Notes: generated by a model from the letters alone, not told the origin. A stretch of 36,418 bases of DNA from Flammeovirga sp. OC4 (GCF_000812565.1 NZ_JTAM01000076.1:1-36418); one strand, 5' to 3'. Counted from the first letter of the stretch, positions 8,458 through 17,559 are shown. Made by a program: numbers and translations.

Positions 8458-9201
8458 ATGTTATCAAAAGTTCAACAGTCTTTTATGTTCCTTGTCGGCC
8501 TATTTCTCTTCTCATATTGCAATACGCCAAACCAACAAGTTGAAACGCTAAAGATTGCTACTTCTGCTAACATGCAGTTTGTAATGCGAGATTTAATACA
8601 CTCTTTTGAACAAGAAAGTGGTATTGTCAGTGAAATTATTGTAGGTTCATCAGGAAAACTTTCTGCTCAAATTATCAATGGTGCTCCATATGATGTATTT
8701 GTTTCCGCAGATATGGTTTACCCTCAAGCCTTGAAAAAAGAAAACATAAATGCCTCCGATGTTATTCAGTATTCGGTAGGAAAGTTGGTAGTTTGGAGCA
8801 AAGAAAAACGTTTTCAGTTTGAGGAGATTGATGATGAATTTATTTCCAAAATCGCAATTGCAAACCCAAAAACTGCCCCTTATGGTAAAGCTGCATTAGA
8901 AGCTATCCAACATTCATTTAATAATACGCTTCAAAATAAGTTGGTATTTGGTGAAAGTATATCACAAGTCAATCAGTTTATTTTAGCTGACCAAGTAGAC
9001 TTAGGTTTCAGTTCCATTTTTATTGTCAATGCTCCTCCCAATAAAAAACTTGGATTTTGGTCAGAAGTACCTGAACATTTGTATGCTCCAATTGCACAAG
9101 GGATGATCAGTATTAAAGGAAAACATGAGAAAGAAGCACAACAACTTCTTGATTTTATCATGAGTAATAAAGGTCAAGCAATCATTAAAAGTTACCATTG
9201 A
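8458..9201 (+). CDS. modA: Molybdate-type ABC transporter substrate-binding lipoprotein
   Basis: This is the periplasmic binding protein that delivers molybdate (or tungstate) to ModBC. I chose the ATG at 8458 rather than an in-frame ATG at 8386. From 8458 the protein starts with a compact lipoprotein signal (FMFLVGLFLFSYC, lipobox cysteine about residue 21), whereas the longer form adds an unrelated hydrophobic leader. The mature part matches ModA in its order of motifs: LKIATSANMQFVM near the start, GSSGKLSAQIINGAPYDVF with the typical serine-rich anion-binding loop, and GKLVVWS. It is about 247 residues, normal for the family. It lies 40 nt before modB and forms an operon with modBC. No Moco riboswitch was seen upstream. 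Confidence 0.9.
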   Translation: MLSKVQQSFMFLVGLFLFSYCNTPNQQVETLKIATSANMQFVMRDLIHSFEQESGIVSEIIVGSSGKLSAQIINGAPYDVFVSADMVYPQALKKENINASDVIQYSVGKLVVWSKEKRFQFEEIDDEFISKIAIANPKTAPYGKAALEAIQHSFNNTLQNKLVFGESISQVNQFILADQVDLGFSSIFIVNAPPNKKLGFWSEVPEHLYAPIAQGMISIKGKHEKEAQQLLDFIMSNKGQAIIKSYH

Positions 9202-9241
9202 TATCATTACTTCTTTTATCTTTGAGTAATTTTTAGGACTT

Positions 9242-9913
9242 ATGATAGACTGGACTCCATTTATATTGACATTAAAATTAGCATTGCTCACCACAATAAT
9301 ATTGTTTTGCATTGCTATACCTCTGGGTTATTTTCTATCAAAAAGGAAAAACATATTTACGATTTTCTTAGAGACGTTATTCGGCCTTCCTTTAGTACTA
9401 CCTCCTACTGTATTAGGATTTTATATTCTTATCACATTGGGTAAAAATAGCCTAATAGGAGACTTTTTATCAGAGCATTTCGATATTCAATTAGTATTCT
9501 CATTTAGTGGGTTACTTATTGGGTCTATTATATACAGCTTCCCTTTTATGATCCAACCTCTACAAGCAGGTTTCTCCACCATTCCTGAAGACTTGATTCA
9601 CGCTGCAAGGCTTATGGGTAAAAAAGAAATTACCATTCTTCTAAAAGTTGTTTTACCCAATATGAAAAGTGCAATATTAAGTGGATTGGTACTGACATTT
9701 GCACATACTATTGGTGAGTTTGGTGTAGTATTAATGATTGGTGGTAATATCCCCGACAAAACCAAAGTTGCCTCTATTGCCATATATGATTATGTAGAAA
9801 GTATGCAATACGATAATGCTCACGAATATGCATTCATATTGCTTTGCTTTTCATTTACAATACTTTTCCTGCTTTATTATTTTAACCGCAAGAATAATTT
9901 CAACCTCAAGTGA
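9242..9913 (+). CDS. modB: Molybdate ABC transporter permease
   Basis: This 223-residue inner-membrane protein has several hydrophobic segments, the first at about residues 8-30 and the last at about 195-215. It carries the ABC-permease coupling loop: HAARLMGKKEITILLKVVLP, followed by HTIGEFGVVLMIGGNIP, which is characteristic of ModB. The conserved GLPLVLPPTVLGFY segment after the second membrane span also fits. It forms the translocation pore for molybdate and docks onto ModC. The stop codon overlaps the GTG start of modC by 4 nt, which indicates translational coupling. Confidence 0.93.
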   Translation: MIDWTPFILTLKLALLTTIILFCIAIPLGYFLSKRKNIFTIFLETLFGLPLVLPPTVLGFYILITLGKNSLIGDFLSEHFDIQLVFSFSGLLIGSIIYSFPFMIQPLQAGFSTIPEDLIHAARLMGKKEITILLKVVLPNMKSAILSGLVLTFAHTIGEFGVVLMIGGNIPDKTKVASIAIYDYVESMQYDNAHEYAFILLCFSFTILFLLYYFNRKNNFNLK

Positions 9914-10701
9914 TCAATATTAGCCTACATAAAAAAATCAATAAGAGTAAAGTTCAAAGTCAATTTCAATTAGAGTTTGATCTGGGAGATATTATTGGTA
10001 TTACAGGACCTTCAGGCAAAGGGAAAACTACTTTTCTCAAAGTTATAGCAGGACTTATGGATTGCGAAGAAGGAAAAATTATTTTTAATGATACAATTTG
10101 GTTAGACACTTCATCAAAAATCCGACTCTCCCCACAAGAAAGAAATATTGGTTTTGTATTTCAGGATTATGCACTTTTCCCCAATATGAATGTCATTCAA
10201 AATATTGCATTTGCTCAAAATGGGCAATTCGAAAAAGGAGAATTGGAACGACTCATTGATGCATTTGAAATCAAAAGCTTACTAAAACAAAAAGTCAATA
10301 CACTATCAGGTGGTCAGAAACAAAGAGTAGCGATTGCAAGAGCTTTGGTACAACTTCCTCATCTTTTATTGATGGATGAACCCTTTTCTGCTTTAGATTT
10401 TAGAGTGAAACAAAGAGTGATAAACTACATCAAGAGCTTTCAATGTAAGTACCATACCCCTATACTCATCAATACACATCAAATTCATGAATTAGAAGCA
10501 TTAACCCAACATATTTATGAATTAAACGACTTCAAATTACAACTTCTTGATATGGATGCTACAATTCAAGTAAAAGCAATTGTTACCAAAATCAATATTG
10601 AAGAGCGAACTATGGAAGTTGAGCTTGATCGTAGAAACTACGTTTTACCCCTAAAAAAAGACATAGCATTAGGAGAACAAATTCAAATTTCTATTGACTA
10701 A
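9910..10701 (+). CDS. modC: Molybdate ABC transporter ATP-binding protein
   Basis: This is the ATPase of the ModABC importer on the cytoplasmic face. Motifs in order are Walker A GPSGKGKTT (33-41), Q-loop Gln85 (VFQDY), signature LSGGQ (132-136), Walker B LLLMDEP (152-158), D-loop SALD (160-163) and H-loop His190. Residues 219-263 look like a single short TOBE/Mop-type domain. At 263 residues the protein is shorter than the roughly 350-residue E. coli ModC, so its C-terminal regulatory part is reduced. I chose the GTG start overlapping the modB stop because no upstream in-frame ATG is available and the reading frame opens with an expected strand (INISLHKK). Confidence 0.93.
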   Translation: MINISLHKKINKSKVQSQFQLEFDLGDIIGITGPSGKGKTTFLKVIAGLMDCEEGKIIFNDTIWLDTSSKIRLSPQERNIGFVFQDYALFPNMNVIQNIAFAQNGQFEKGELERLIDAFEIKSLLKQKVNTLSGGQKQRVAIARALVQLPHLLLMDEPFSALDFRVKQRVINYIKSFQCKYHTPILINTHQIHELEALTQHIYELNDFKLQLLDMDATIQVKAIVTKINIEERTMEVELDRRNYVLPLKKDIALGEQIQISID

Positions 10702-10713
10702 GATTCATCAAAA

Positions 10714-10770
10714 GAAAAAAGCATGTTCAAAACTTCTTCATTATTAAAAACAAGCTCTAAACATGCTTTA
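10714..10770 (+). terminator. Probable terminator of modABC
   Basis: AAGCATGTT near 10719-10727 can pair with AACATGCTT near 10760-10768 around a 30-nt loop, just after the modC stop codon. The loop is long and the following T-run is short, so the call is moderate. Confidence 0.45.
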
Positions 10771-10927
10771 ATAAACCATACTATATTGGGTATTTGTATT
10801 AATCAGACCATCTAATTAATACTAGTGAAATCTTTGCTTTGTATTCTTAATTGGTTGATAAGCAAGCTAATTCATTTAATAATACACAAGAACTGATGAT
10901 TTATTGTTTTTTGAACTACAAATTAAA

Positions 10928-11209
10928 CTAAACTGCTATGTTTATTTCTTCTTCTTCATGGAAGCGATCTAATTGGTATTTCACAAATAGAGCTTCAATA
11001 TCTTCTTCCTGAATTGGGTCGAAAGACATAAATAAAGGACGTTTAGTTAGATTTGAGCCAGATAAAATCATTACAGGATGTCCTGCTTTTAATAATTTCA
11101 CCTTGTTTGAATTTAATGTGATACCCAAATCTCTTTTGAGAATAGAGCGCTTAGAAAGCTGTGCTATTAAAGAGTAATTTAGGGCATCATACACATACAT
11201 TGTGGTCAT
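10928..11209 (-). CDS. Small protein of unknown function (93 aa)
   Basis: I do not recognise this family. The 93-residue product has no signal peptide or membrane span. It has a basic central part (RSILKRDLGITLNSNKVKLLKAGHP) and an acidic C-terminus (QEEDIEALF, FHEEEEINIAV). The pattern is that of a small soluble alpha/beta protein. It lies between modABC and the UPF0173 gene on the opposite strand with over 200 nt of non-coding DNA on each side, so it appears to be its own unit. Confidence 0.55.
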   Translation of the reverse strand: MTTMYVYDALNYSLIAQLSKRSILKRDLGITLNSNKVKLLKAGHPVMILSGSNLTKRPLFMSFDPIQEEDIEALFVKYQLDRFHEEEEINIAV

Positions 11210-11422
11210 AACATTATAGTTTGAATAAAGAGTGCTGCATTTTATAGTCTAGATAAATGTAATATTTATTGAAATCAAAACCAAATAAATTGACTTATGC
11301 AAGAGTTACATCGTTTTTCTTTATGAAAATTTATCATTCATTTTTAACAAATTGGTTTTTTAATTCATTGATTTAAGATTAAATTGAGTCGATAATTATA
11401 AAAACATTAATCTAGAAACTTC

Positions 11423-12112
11423 ATGAAAGTAACCTACTTAGGCCACGCTTCTCTTCTGATTGAAACAGCAGGCAAAAAGCTAATCGTTGACCCATTTATT
11501 TCACCAAATGAGCTGGCTAAAGATATCAATATTGATGAACTAGAAGCTGATTATATCTTGATTACACATGGACATCAAGATCACGTGGTAGATGTGGAAG
11601 CCATTGCAGAAAGAACAGGTGCTACAATCATCTCAAACTTTGAAATAGTGTCTTACTACGGTGAAAAAGGGCTTAACGGACACCCAATGAACCATGGAGG
11701 TAAATTTACTTTCGATTTTGGCACATTAAAATACGTCAACGCTATTCATTCGAGTGTATTACCTGATGGTACTTATGCAGGTAACCCAGGTGGTTTTGTA
11801 CTTTGGAATAAGGAAGGAAAAATTTACATTGCGGGTGATACTGCATTAACAATGGATATGAAACTAATCCCTGCAACATGCGGTGATCTTGATCTTGCAA
11901 TTTTACCAATTGGAGATAACTTTACAATGGGTTATGAGGATGCTAAAATTGCAGCTCAATACTTAGAGTGCAATACAATCATGGGTTATCATTATGACAC
12001 CTTCCCTCCTATAAAAATCGATAAAGCAGCAGCTACTCGATATTTTAAACAATCTGAAAAATCACTCCTATTACCTAACATAGGAGAAACAGTTGATATA
12101 GATACAGTCTAG
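11423..12112 (+). CDS. UPF0173-type metal-dependent hydrolase (metallo-beta-lactamase fold)
   Basis: The 229-residue cytoplasmic protein has the metallo-beta-lactamase signature HGHQDH at 49-54 (His49, His51, Asp53, His54), a preceding VDPF and the first-strand motif YLGHASLLIE. Later metal ligands are likely His84 or nearby (NAIHSS region), Asp in AGDTALT, and His in GYHYDTFPP. Size and motif order match the UPF0173/YtkL group related to UlaG-like lactonases. The physiological substrate is not known for most of this group. It is monocistronic, with a strong terminator right after it. Confidence 0.88.
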   Translation: MKVTYLGHASLLIETAGKKLIVDPFISPNELAKDINIDELEADYILITHGHQDHVVDVEAIAERTGATIISNFEIVSYYGEKGLNGHPMNHGGKFTFDFGTLKYVNAIHSSVLPDGTYAGNPGGFVLWNKEGKIYIAGDTALTMDMKLIPATCGDLDLAILPIGDNFTMGYEDAKIAAQYLECNTIMGYHYDTFPPIKIDKAAATRYFKQSEKSLLLPNIGETVDIDTV

Positions 12113-12123
12113 TTAGATATCAT

Positions 12124-12168
12124 TTAAAACCTTTGCTTCATTGATGTTCATGATGAGGTAAAGGTTTT
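12124..12168. terminator. Convergent terminator between UPF0173 and LamB-like genes
   Basis: AAAACCTTT (about 12127-12133) pairs with AAAGGTTTT (about 12160-12168), with further pairing of TTCA and TGA segments inside. It lies 12 nt after the UPF0173 stop codon, and its right arm touches the stop codon of the converging porin gene. It can serve both genes. Confidence 0.65.
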
Positions 12169-13519
12169 AAAACCACCACTCCGACTTAAGCCCAAGGTAA
12201 TTCCCCACACTTCCTGAATTTTCTGCTTCATAATACTGAGAAAGCCCATACTTTTTAACCACATCATTGTATACTGCAATAGAATACACCAAACGGATAT
12301 GTGGCCTTGCCATTAAACTTCGCTCACCTGAAGGAACATACACTGGAGCAATCGTAAATTTATTCATCTGCCCTAGACCTGGTGTAAAGCCTGTCAAGCC
12401 CTGAGAATACTCCTGAAAATCACGCATTTGAAAATTATATTCCAACATGAGTTGTAGTTTATCTGATAAATAAATCATAGGCCGAAAACCAATAGATAAA
12501 TCCCATTTTTCATTAGGCCTATTGTCTGCAACAAACACTGGTGTAGTCGCACCCATAGCATATCGAAAAACACCATACCCCATTAACCCCCAATACTTAT
12601 TGATATCATATACAAAGTTTTCAGTAATATTAATTCCATAAGCTCCATCATAACGTCCTTTGATGTTTGGATTACCGAAATTGATAAAGGAACGAGAAGA
12701 CCACCCATCATCACCTGGTCCATTGGCTATTCTTGCACCAAATCGTATAGAGGAATGATTTAAGAAATTATCTTTCTGATACATGTGCATCACCCCTAAT
12801 AACCAGCCATAATCACTGATTTCTTCAACAATAAATTGAGGTTCTGTTAGTGAATCTTTACCCGTAAAATGGTATTCACCCATAAAATTAAAGGTATGGT
12901 TAGGGTTTAAATGCCAACGGTGTTGTAATGAAATCACATGCTTTTGTCTACCATCATCATAATTGGAATCTCCATAAGGGTTGCCTGGCTGATCTTGAAC
13001 TACTAATGCTTTAATCAGTGAAATTGTGGTAGTACCAATCGTCAAACCAAAGCCTTGACCTGTTAAGTTATTGAATTGCCAGTAATCGGCCATATCAATG
13101 TTCTTATCTCTAAAGTACTTGCTTCCTACCCATAAATGAATTGGAATGTTGTATAAAGTATCGGTAATATCTAAAAAGACTTCTACAAAATTGGTTTTTG
13201 TATCATTGGCGATAAAAGTATTGTTCCCGGAAAAGGACTGTGTTGTAAGTTGAAATTGTATTTTGGGAGCATCTTCCTTCATATCTAATAACCGATGAAT
13301 ATTGGTTACTCCCGTTAATTCAATGTAATCATTCTCTTCTAGTCTCCCCCCTAAAGCCCCTTGATTGGAGAGGTTTAATCGAGCTCCTACTTTATCTCCA
13401 TCTAATGAAGAAGATATACCTACCCTGCCATAAGTATGAAATTCAAATGTTTTCTGTGCAGAAAGCGGAGTGCTGAAAATTGAAAAGATGGCAAAAAGTA
13501 GTAGTAAGTTTTTATACAT
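12167..13519 (-). CDS. LamB/maltoporin-like outer-membrane porin
   Basis: I chose the ATG at 13519 because it gives a clean signal peptide (MYKNLLLLFAIFSIFSTPLSAQ). An upstream in-frame ATG at 13606 would place a terminator hairpin inside the coding region. The mature protein of about 430 residues shows LamB-family features in order: FHTYGRVGISSSLDG, a GGRLEENDYIEL segment, an LWVGSKYFRDKNIDMADYWQFNNLTGQGFGL stretch (matching the WxGxRyyrrhdihixDfy region of maltoporins), and an aromatic C-terminal end SEWWF. It is expected to be a trimeric outer-membrane channel, probably for oligosaccharides in the classical family. Its position directly downstream of two ammonium transporters leaves the real solute open. 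Confidence 0.75.
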   Translation of the reverse strand: MYKNLLLLFAIFSIFSTPLSAQKTFEFHTYGRVGISSSLDGDKVGARLNLSNQGALGGRLEENDYIELTGVTNIHRLLDMKEDAPKIQFQLTTQSFSGNNTFIANDTKTNFVEVFLDITDTLYNIPIHLWVGSKYFRDKNIDMADYWQFNNLTGQGFGLTIGTTTISLIKALVVQDQPGNPYGDSNYDDGRQKHVISLQHRWHLNPNHTFNFMGEYHFTGKDSLTEPQFIVEEISDYGWLLGVMHMYQKDNFLNHSSIRFGARIANGPGDDGWSSRSFINFGNPNIKGRYDGAYGINITENFVYDINKYWGLMGYGVFRYAMGATTPVFVADNRPNEKWDLSIGFRPMIYLSDKLQLMLEYNFQMRDFQEYSQGLTGFTPGLGQMNKFTIAPVYVPSGERSLMARPHIRLVYSIAVYNDVVKKYGLSQYYEAENSGSVGNYLGLKSEWWF

Positions 13520-13542
13520 AGGTGCGATGAGAGAAATTAGTC

Positions 13543-13582
13543 TAAACAAAAACAAGAGAAGCCTTACAATAAAGCTTCTCTT
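13543..13582 (-). terminator. Intrinsic terminator between amtB1 and LamB-like gene
   Basis: AAGAGAAGC (13554-13562) and GCTTCTCTT (13574-13582) form a perfect 9-bp stem. Read on the minus strand it is followed by TTGTTTTTGTTT. It lies after amtB1 and 24 nt before the porin start, so it either separates the two units or acts as an attenuator in the porin leader. Confidence 0.75.
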
Positions 13583-13750
13583 ATAAAGATATGTTTTAAA
13601 AATCAAAAAGTAGCAATGCTTTCATTTAATCTGAAAGACTAATTCATATTTTTAGTTGAGTGTTTAATTTGTTCCAATATTTTGTAATTATTTTTTGTTC
13701 TAAAAATTAAAGGTGTAAATGTTGATTTTAGACATTTGATAGAATATGAT

Positions 13751-15313
13751 TTAAGCGATAGACTGAGAATCTGGATCTGTTGTTCTATTATTTAAACTTT
13801 CGAAAACAGAGTGCAATTGTTTCATCGCATCAACAAATTCAATTCCTTCTCCTTGATCATTAATGAAAGAAACTTTCTTGGTCTCCAATAAATCTAAGCG
13901 ATAAACAGGGTCAAGAGCTATAAAGTCTTTCACATCCATCAGATTATAACCTTTCTCAGAAATTTTAACGGAAACATATCTTACTTTCTGTTCTTCTTCT
14001 ACGTCATAGAATTCGACAGGCATCGATCTCCCCATCAACATACCTTTGATCTCTTGCTCTGGACTTACTCTTAAACCATAGAACACTTTAATCAATTTAA
14101 ACATTGCGATGGACACAATTACGGTGAAAGTAACACATACTTCTATACCAATCATTTGTATTAGCAACTGTTCCCATCTAGGAAGAATCAATAATTCTTG
14201 TTTTCCGAAAAGGGCTACACACAATGTACCGAAAATACCTCCAAATCCGTGTACAGGAATCGCCCCCACAGGGTCATCCACTTTAAATACTTTAAGCATC
14301 AAATCGTAACCGACATTATGAATAACACCGGATACCAATCCAATGATCAATGAAGACATTGGCGATACAACATTACAACATGCCGTAATTGCTACTAAAC
14401 CAGTCAATGCTCCTCCCATCATTTTCTCAATGAGATCACCTCTATCTTGGAAAAAATAGCAATAAAAGAAGGCCGAAAAACAAGCAGAGGCACCCGCTAC
14501 ATTGGTATTAAGTATAATCTCAAAAACATCTGATGTAAAAGTTAGTGTACTACCACCATTAAAACCCCACCAGCCAATCCAAAGTAACATCACACCCAAA
14601 ATACTATAAGAGTAATCCGATGCTTTCATATTCTTTGGTTTACCTTCGTGATCAAAACGACCAATACGCGGTCCCACCATGATCATACCTACCAAACCAA
14701 CACATGCTCCTACTGTATGCACTACAGTTGAGCCTGCAAAATCCATAAATCCCATATTAGCTAACCAAGCCATATTGTTATTATAGAAGAGGTTTCCCCA
14801 AGCCCAGTGTCCAAAAACAGGGTAGATAACAATTGCTGTTACTAAAGAACCTATAAAATAAGGTACAACTCCCGTTCTACCTGACATAGCCCCCGAAACA
14901 ATAGTTAGTGCGGTACCCGCGAAAACAAGTTGAAATAGAAAAAACACAATACCAGGGATAGTTAAATCGCCATTGTGTAGATTTTGTCCTACAAATAGGT
15001 CTGGCTCAAAACCGATAATTCCAAGATAAGATTTCCCAAACATGAACCCAAAACCTACCAAAAAGAAGCCTAAAACTCCTGCAACTAAATCCATCAAGTT
15101 TTTACTTCCGACACTTGATCGATGTTCTTTTTGTACTAAACCAGTCTCTAAAGTTTTGAACCCTGCCTGCATTAAAAAAACTAGAAATGCCGACAATAAA
15201 ACCCATAGTGTATCTGGAATATTGAAAGATTCTGCATTGACAGTTTCTGTAGCCAATAATGTTGTAGGTAAAAATAAGAAAATGCTAATTGTAGTTACGG
15301 TGAAATATAACAT
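13751..15313 (-). CDS. amtB: Ammonium transporter with C-terminal extension (copy 1)
   Basis: This Amt/Rh-family channel conducts ammonium across the inner membrane. A signal-like N-terminus (1-22) and about eleven membrane segments are visible. Signature residues are the MQAGFKTLETGLV motif (48-60), DFAGSTVVH with His199, and PVHGFGG with His355, equivalents of the pore histidines 168 and 318 of E. coli AmtB. The conserved cytoplasmic tail begins LRVSPEQEIKGM (414-425), but the usual GLD-x-HGE continuation is absent. Instead about 90 extra residues follow (432-520). No glnK gene is nearby. The neighbouring copy at 15738-17276 is highly similar, so the pair is a tandem duplication. Most Amt proteins are about 400-450 residues; this one has 520. 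Confidence 0.93.
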   Translation of the reverse strand: MLYFTVTTISIFLFLPTTLLATETVNAESFNIPDTLWVLLSAFLVFLMQAGFKTLETGLVQKEHRSSVGSKNLMDLVAGVLGFFLVGFGFMFGKSYLGIIGFEPDLFVGQNLHNGDLTIPGIVFFLFQLVFAGTALTIVSGAMSGRTGVVPYFIGSLVTAIVIYPVFGHWAWGNLFYNNNMAWLANMGFMDFAGSTVVHTVGACVGLVGMIMVGPRIGRFDHEGKPKNMKASDYSYSILGVMLLWIGWWGFNGGSTLTFTSDVFEIILNTNVAGASACFSAFFYCYFFQDRGDLIEKMMGGALTGLVAITACCNVVSPMSSLIIGLVSGVIHNVGYDLMLKVFKVDDPVGAIPVHGFGGIFGTLCVALFGKQELLILPRWEQLLIQMIGIEVCVTFTVIVSIAMFKLIKVFYGLRVSPEQEIKGMLMGRSMPVEFYDVEEEQKVRYVSVKISEKGYNLMDVKDFIALDPVYRLDLLETKKVSFINDQGEGIEFVDAMKQLHSVFESLNNRTTDPDSQSIA

Positions 15314-15664
15314 AAGAGTAAATTTTGGTTGTCAGTCTGCTAGTTAATAAGAGCTCTATAAAAACATCGCACATTTTTATGTACTTCAAAATTAGATGAT
15401 TAGAGTCGTAATTGTAAATTATAATGTGAAAATATAAGCAAAACTGCTAAAAAACAGGAAGTTAATACCATAAATTGCAGGTTATATAAAGGAATAAATT
15501 AATTATTTATTTTATTATTAAGGATAAAAATAACAACACATAAACACCTTTAGTTTATAACTCTCAAACACTACCTTTCAGTAGGTAATTTGTTAGAAAA
15601 ATAGTGATCAAAAAAAATGCACTTTCAACAAGAATCAAAGCATATTAAAACCAAAAAAATGAAA
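15314..15664. promoter_or_regulatory. Leader and promoter region of amtB1
   Basis: No gene is seen here. Immediately upstream of amtB1, on the minus strand, is a leader sharing blocks with the leader of amtB2: GTGCGA, TTTTTAT, then ACTA-CA-AC, GACAAC and AAATTTTACT just before the start codon. The shared blocks indicate that the duplication included the promoter or leader. The rest is featureless AT-rich DNA. Confidence 0.5.
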
Positions 15665-15699
15665 TAAAAAAGCAACCACAAAACGAATTATGGTTGCTT
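15665..15699 (-). terminator. Intrinsic terminator of amtB2
   Basis: AAGCAACCA (15670-15678) and TGGTTGCTT (15691-15699) form a perfect 9-bp stem. Read on the minus strand it is followed by TTTTTATTTC, about 40 nt past the amtB2 stop codon. Confidence 0.85.
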
Positions 15700-15737
15700 A
15701 GAAATGTATGCTTATTAAGAAGAAAAAACTTACAGTA

Positions 15738-17276
15738 CTATGCTGCCGTCTCTTGCTCTTGTTTTCCTTTTAAGTAATTTTTCAACTGCTTCATCGCATC
15801 AATTAATGGCACTGGCTCACCGTGTTCATCAATAAAAGACACCTTTTTCGCATCGATCAGTTCAGTTCTATACAACGGATCCAAACCTGCAAAATCACTC
15901 ATATTCAAAAGGTTATAACCTTTTTCAGAAACTTGCATCGATACATATCTTACTTTTTGTTTTGAATCATCTTGATAGAATTCTTCAGGCATTTGTCTAC
16001 CCATCAACATTCCTTTCAATTCTTGCTCAGGTGAAACTCTCAAGCCATAAGATACTTTTATTATTCTAAACATGATTATTGAAATCACTACAGTAAATGT
16101 CAAGCATACTTCAATCCCAATCGTTTGAATTAAAAGTTGCTCCCATCTTGGTAAATTAAGTAACTCCTCCTTTCCGAAAAGAGCCACACACAACGTACCA
16201 AATATACCCCCAAAACCATGAACTGGAATAGCTCCTACAGGATCATCTAATTTGAATACTCTTAAAATTAAATCAAAAGCTAAATTATGAACAATACCCG
16301 ACAACAAACCAATGATCAAAGCACTTAATGGAGAGACTACATTACAACATGCAGTAATTGCCACTAAACCGGTCAAAGCACCTCCAATCATTTTCTCGAT
16401 TAACTCACTTCTATCTTGAAAGAAATAACAGAAGAAGAAAGCGGAGAAACATGCAGCTGCACCTGCTAGGTTTGTATTTAAGATAATTTCAAAAACATTG
16501 TAATTGAATTGCAGTGTACTACCTCCATTAAAGCCCCACCATCCAATCCAAAGCAGCATTACACCCAAAATACTATAAGAGTAGTCTGAAGCTTTGATGT
16601 TTTTAGGCTTTCCATTTTTATCAAAACGACCAATTCTTGGTCCTACCATAATCATCCCCACTAAACCAACACATGCTCCTACTGTATGTACTACTGTTGA
16701 ACCCGCAAAATCCATGAAGCCCATTTCAGCTAACCAAGCATAGTTATCTTCGTAAAACAAATTACCCCAAGCCCAATGTCCAAAGATTGGATAAATTACA
16801 ATAGCTGTAATCAAGGAACCGATAAAATAAGGGAAAACACCTGTTCTACCAGACATTGCTCCAGAAACAATAGTAAGTGCAGTACCTGCAAATACCAATT
16901 GGAAAAGGAAAAATACTACACCAGGGATTTGTTGGTCACCATTGTTAAAATTTTGCCCTAAAAATAAATCAAGGTCAAAACCAATAATACCAAAATACGA
17001 TTTACCGAACATCAAACTGAATCCGATAAGAAAGAAGCCTAATACACCCGCTACCAAGTCCAATAGGTTTTTACTTCCCACACTAGAACGGTGCTCTTTT
17101 TTTACTAGACCTGTTTCCAGTGTTTTAAAGCCGGCCTGCATCAATAATACAAGGACTGCTGAAAATAAAACCCATAGTGTATCCGTCACATTGAAGGAAG
17201 CCAGAGGAGAAGTTTCATTTGCTAATAATAATGTAGGTGAAAACAATATTGCAAATGTTAAGATGAAATATAACAT
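15738..17276 (-). CDS. amtB: Ammonium transporter with C-terminal extension (copy 2)
   Basis: This is the paralogue of the downstream amtB1 in the same orientation. It has the same N-terminal signal-like segment, the MQAGFKTLETGLV motif, DFAGSTVVH (pore histidine near 197) and PVHGFGG (second pore histidine near 353). The same modified tail, LRVSPEQELKGMLMGRQMPEEFY, is followed by about 75 residues with the conserved pattern KVRYVS-SEKGYNL-SDF-LDP-YR and KVSFIDEHGE. The two copies are near-identical across the membrane core and diverge at the ends and in the extension. Its own terminator precedes amtB1, so each copy is probably an independent unit. No PII gene is present. Confidence 0.93.
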   Translation of the reverse strand: MLYFILTFAILFSPTLLLANETSPLASFNVTDTLWVLFSAVLVLLMQAGFKTLETGLVKKEHRSSVGSKNLLDLVAGVLGFFLIGFSLMFGKSYFGIIGFDLDLFLGQNFNNGDQQIPGVVFFLFQLVFAGTALTIVSGAMSGRTGVFPYFIGSLITAIVIYPIFGHWAWGNLFYEDNYAWLAEMGFMDFAGSTVVHTVGACVGLVGMIMVGPRIGRFDKNGKPKNIKASDYSYSILGVMLLWIGWWGFNGGSTLQFNYNVFEIILNTNLAGAAACFSAFFFCYFFQDRSELIEKMIGGALTGLVAITACCNVVSPLSALIIGLLSGIVHNLAFDLILRVFKLDDPVGAIPVHGFGGIFGTLCVALFGKEELLNLPRWEQLLIQTIGIEVCLTFTVVISIIMFRIIKVSYGLRVSPEQELKGMLMGRQMPEEFYQDDSKQKVRYVSMQVSEKGYNLLNMSDFAGLDPLYRTELIDAKKVSFIDEHGEPVPLIDAMKQLKNYLKGKQEQETAA

Positions 17277-17559
17277 TGAAGTAAAATTTGTTGTCTGTTT
17301 GTTGTTAGTAAATCAAGATGCGTACTAATAAAAATTCGCACTTAATTGATGACTACAATAAAAGGTAAATAAATCTATATTATCAAGAAAATACACCTAT
17401 TTGTTTTAATAATTATATAAAACCACCCACATTTTAATTAATTATTACCATTAAACACCCATTAAAAATATAAATATCACAAACAAAAAACGATTTCATT
17501 TCGAAAAATCAAACTCTCCTTTTGTTTCTTTTCTATCTATATCACAAAAAATTAGGCAC
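17277..17559. promoter_or_regulatory. Leader and promoter region of amtB2
   Basis: This stretch contains no gene. Next to amtB2, on the minus strand, is a leader with the blocks GTGCGA, TTTTTAT, ACTA-CA-AC, GACAAC and AAATTTTACT, which also occur before amtB1. No clear TAnnTTTG element was identified. The remainder is AT-rich without other signals. Confidence 0.5.

Noticed and set aside
13520-13606. Longer N-terminus for the LamB-like porin
   Set aside because: It would translate through an intrinsic terminator and put a second hydrophobic segment before the signal peptide.
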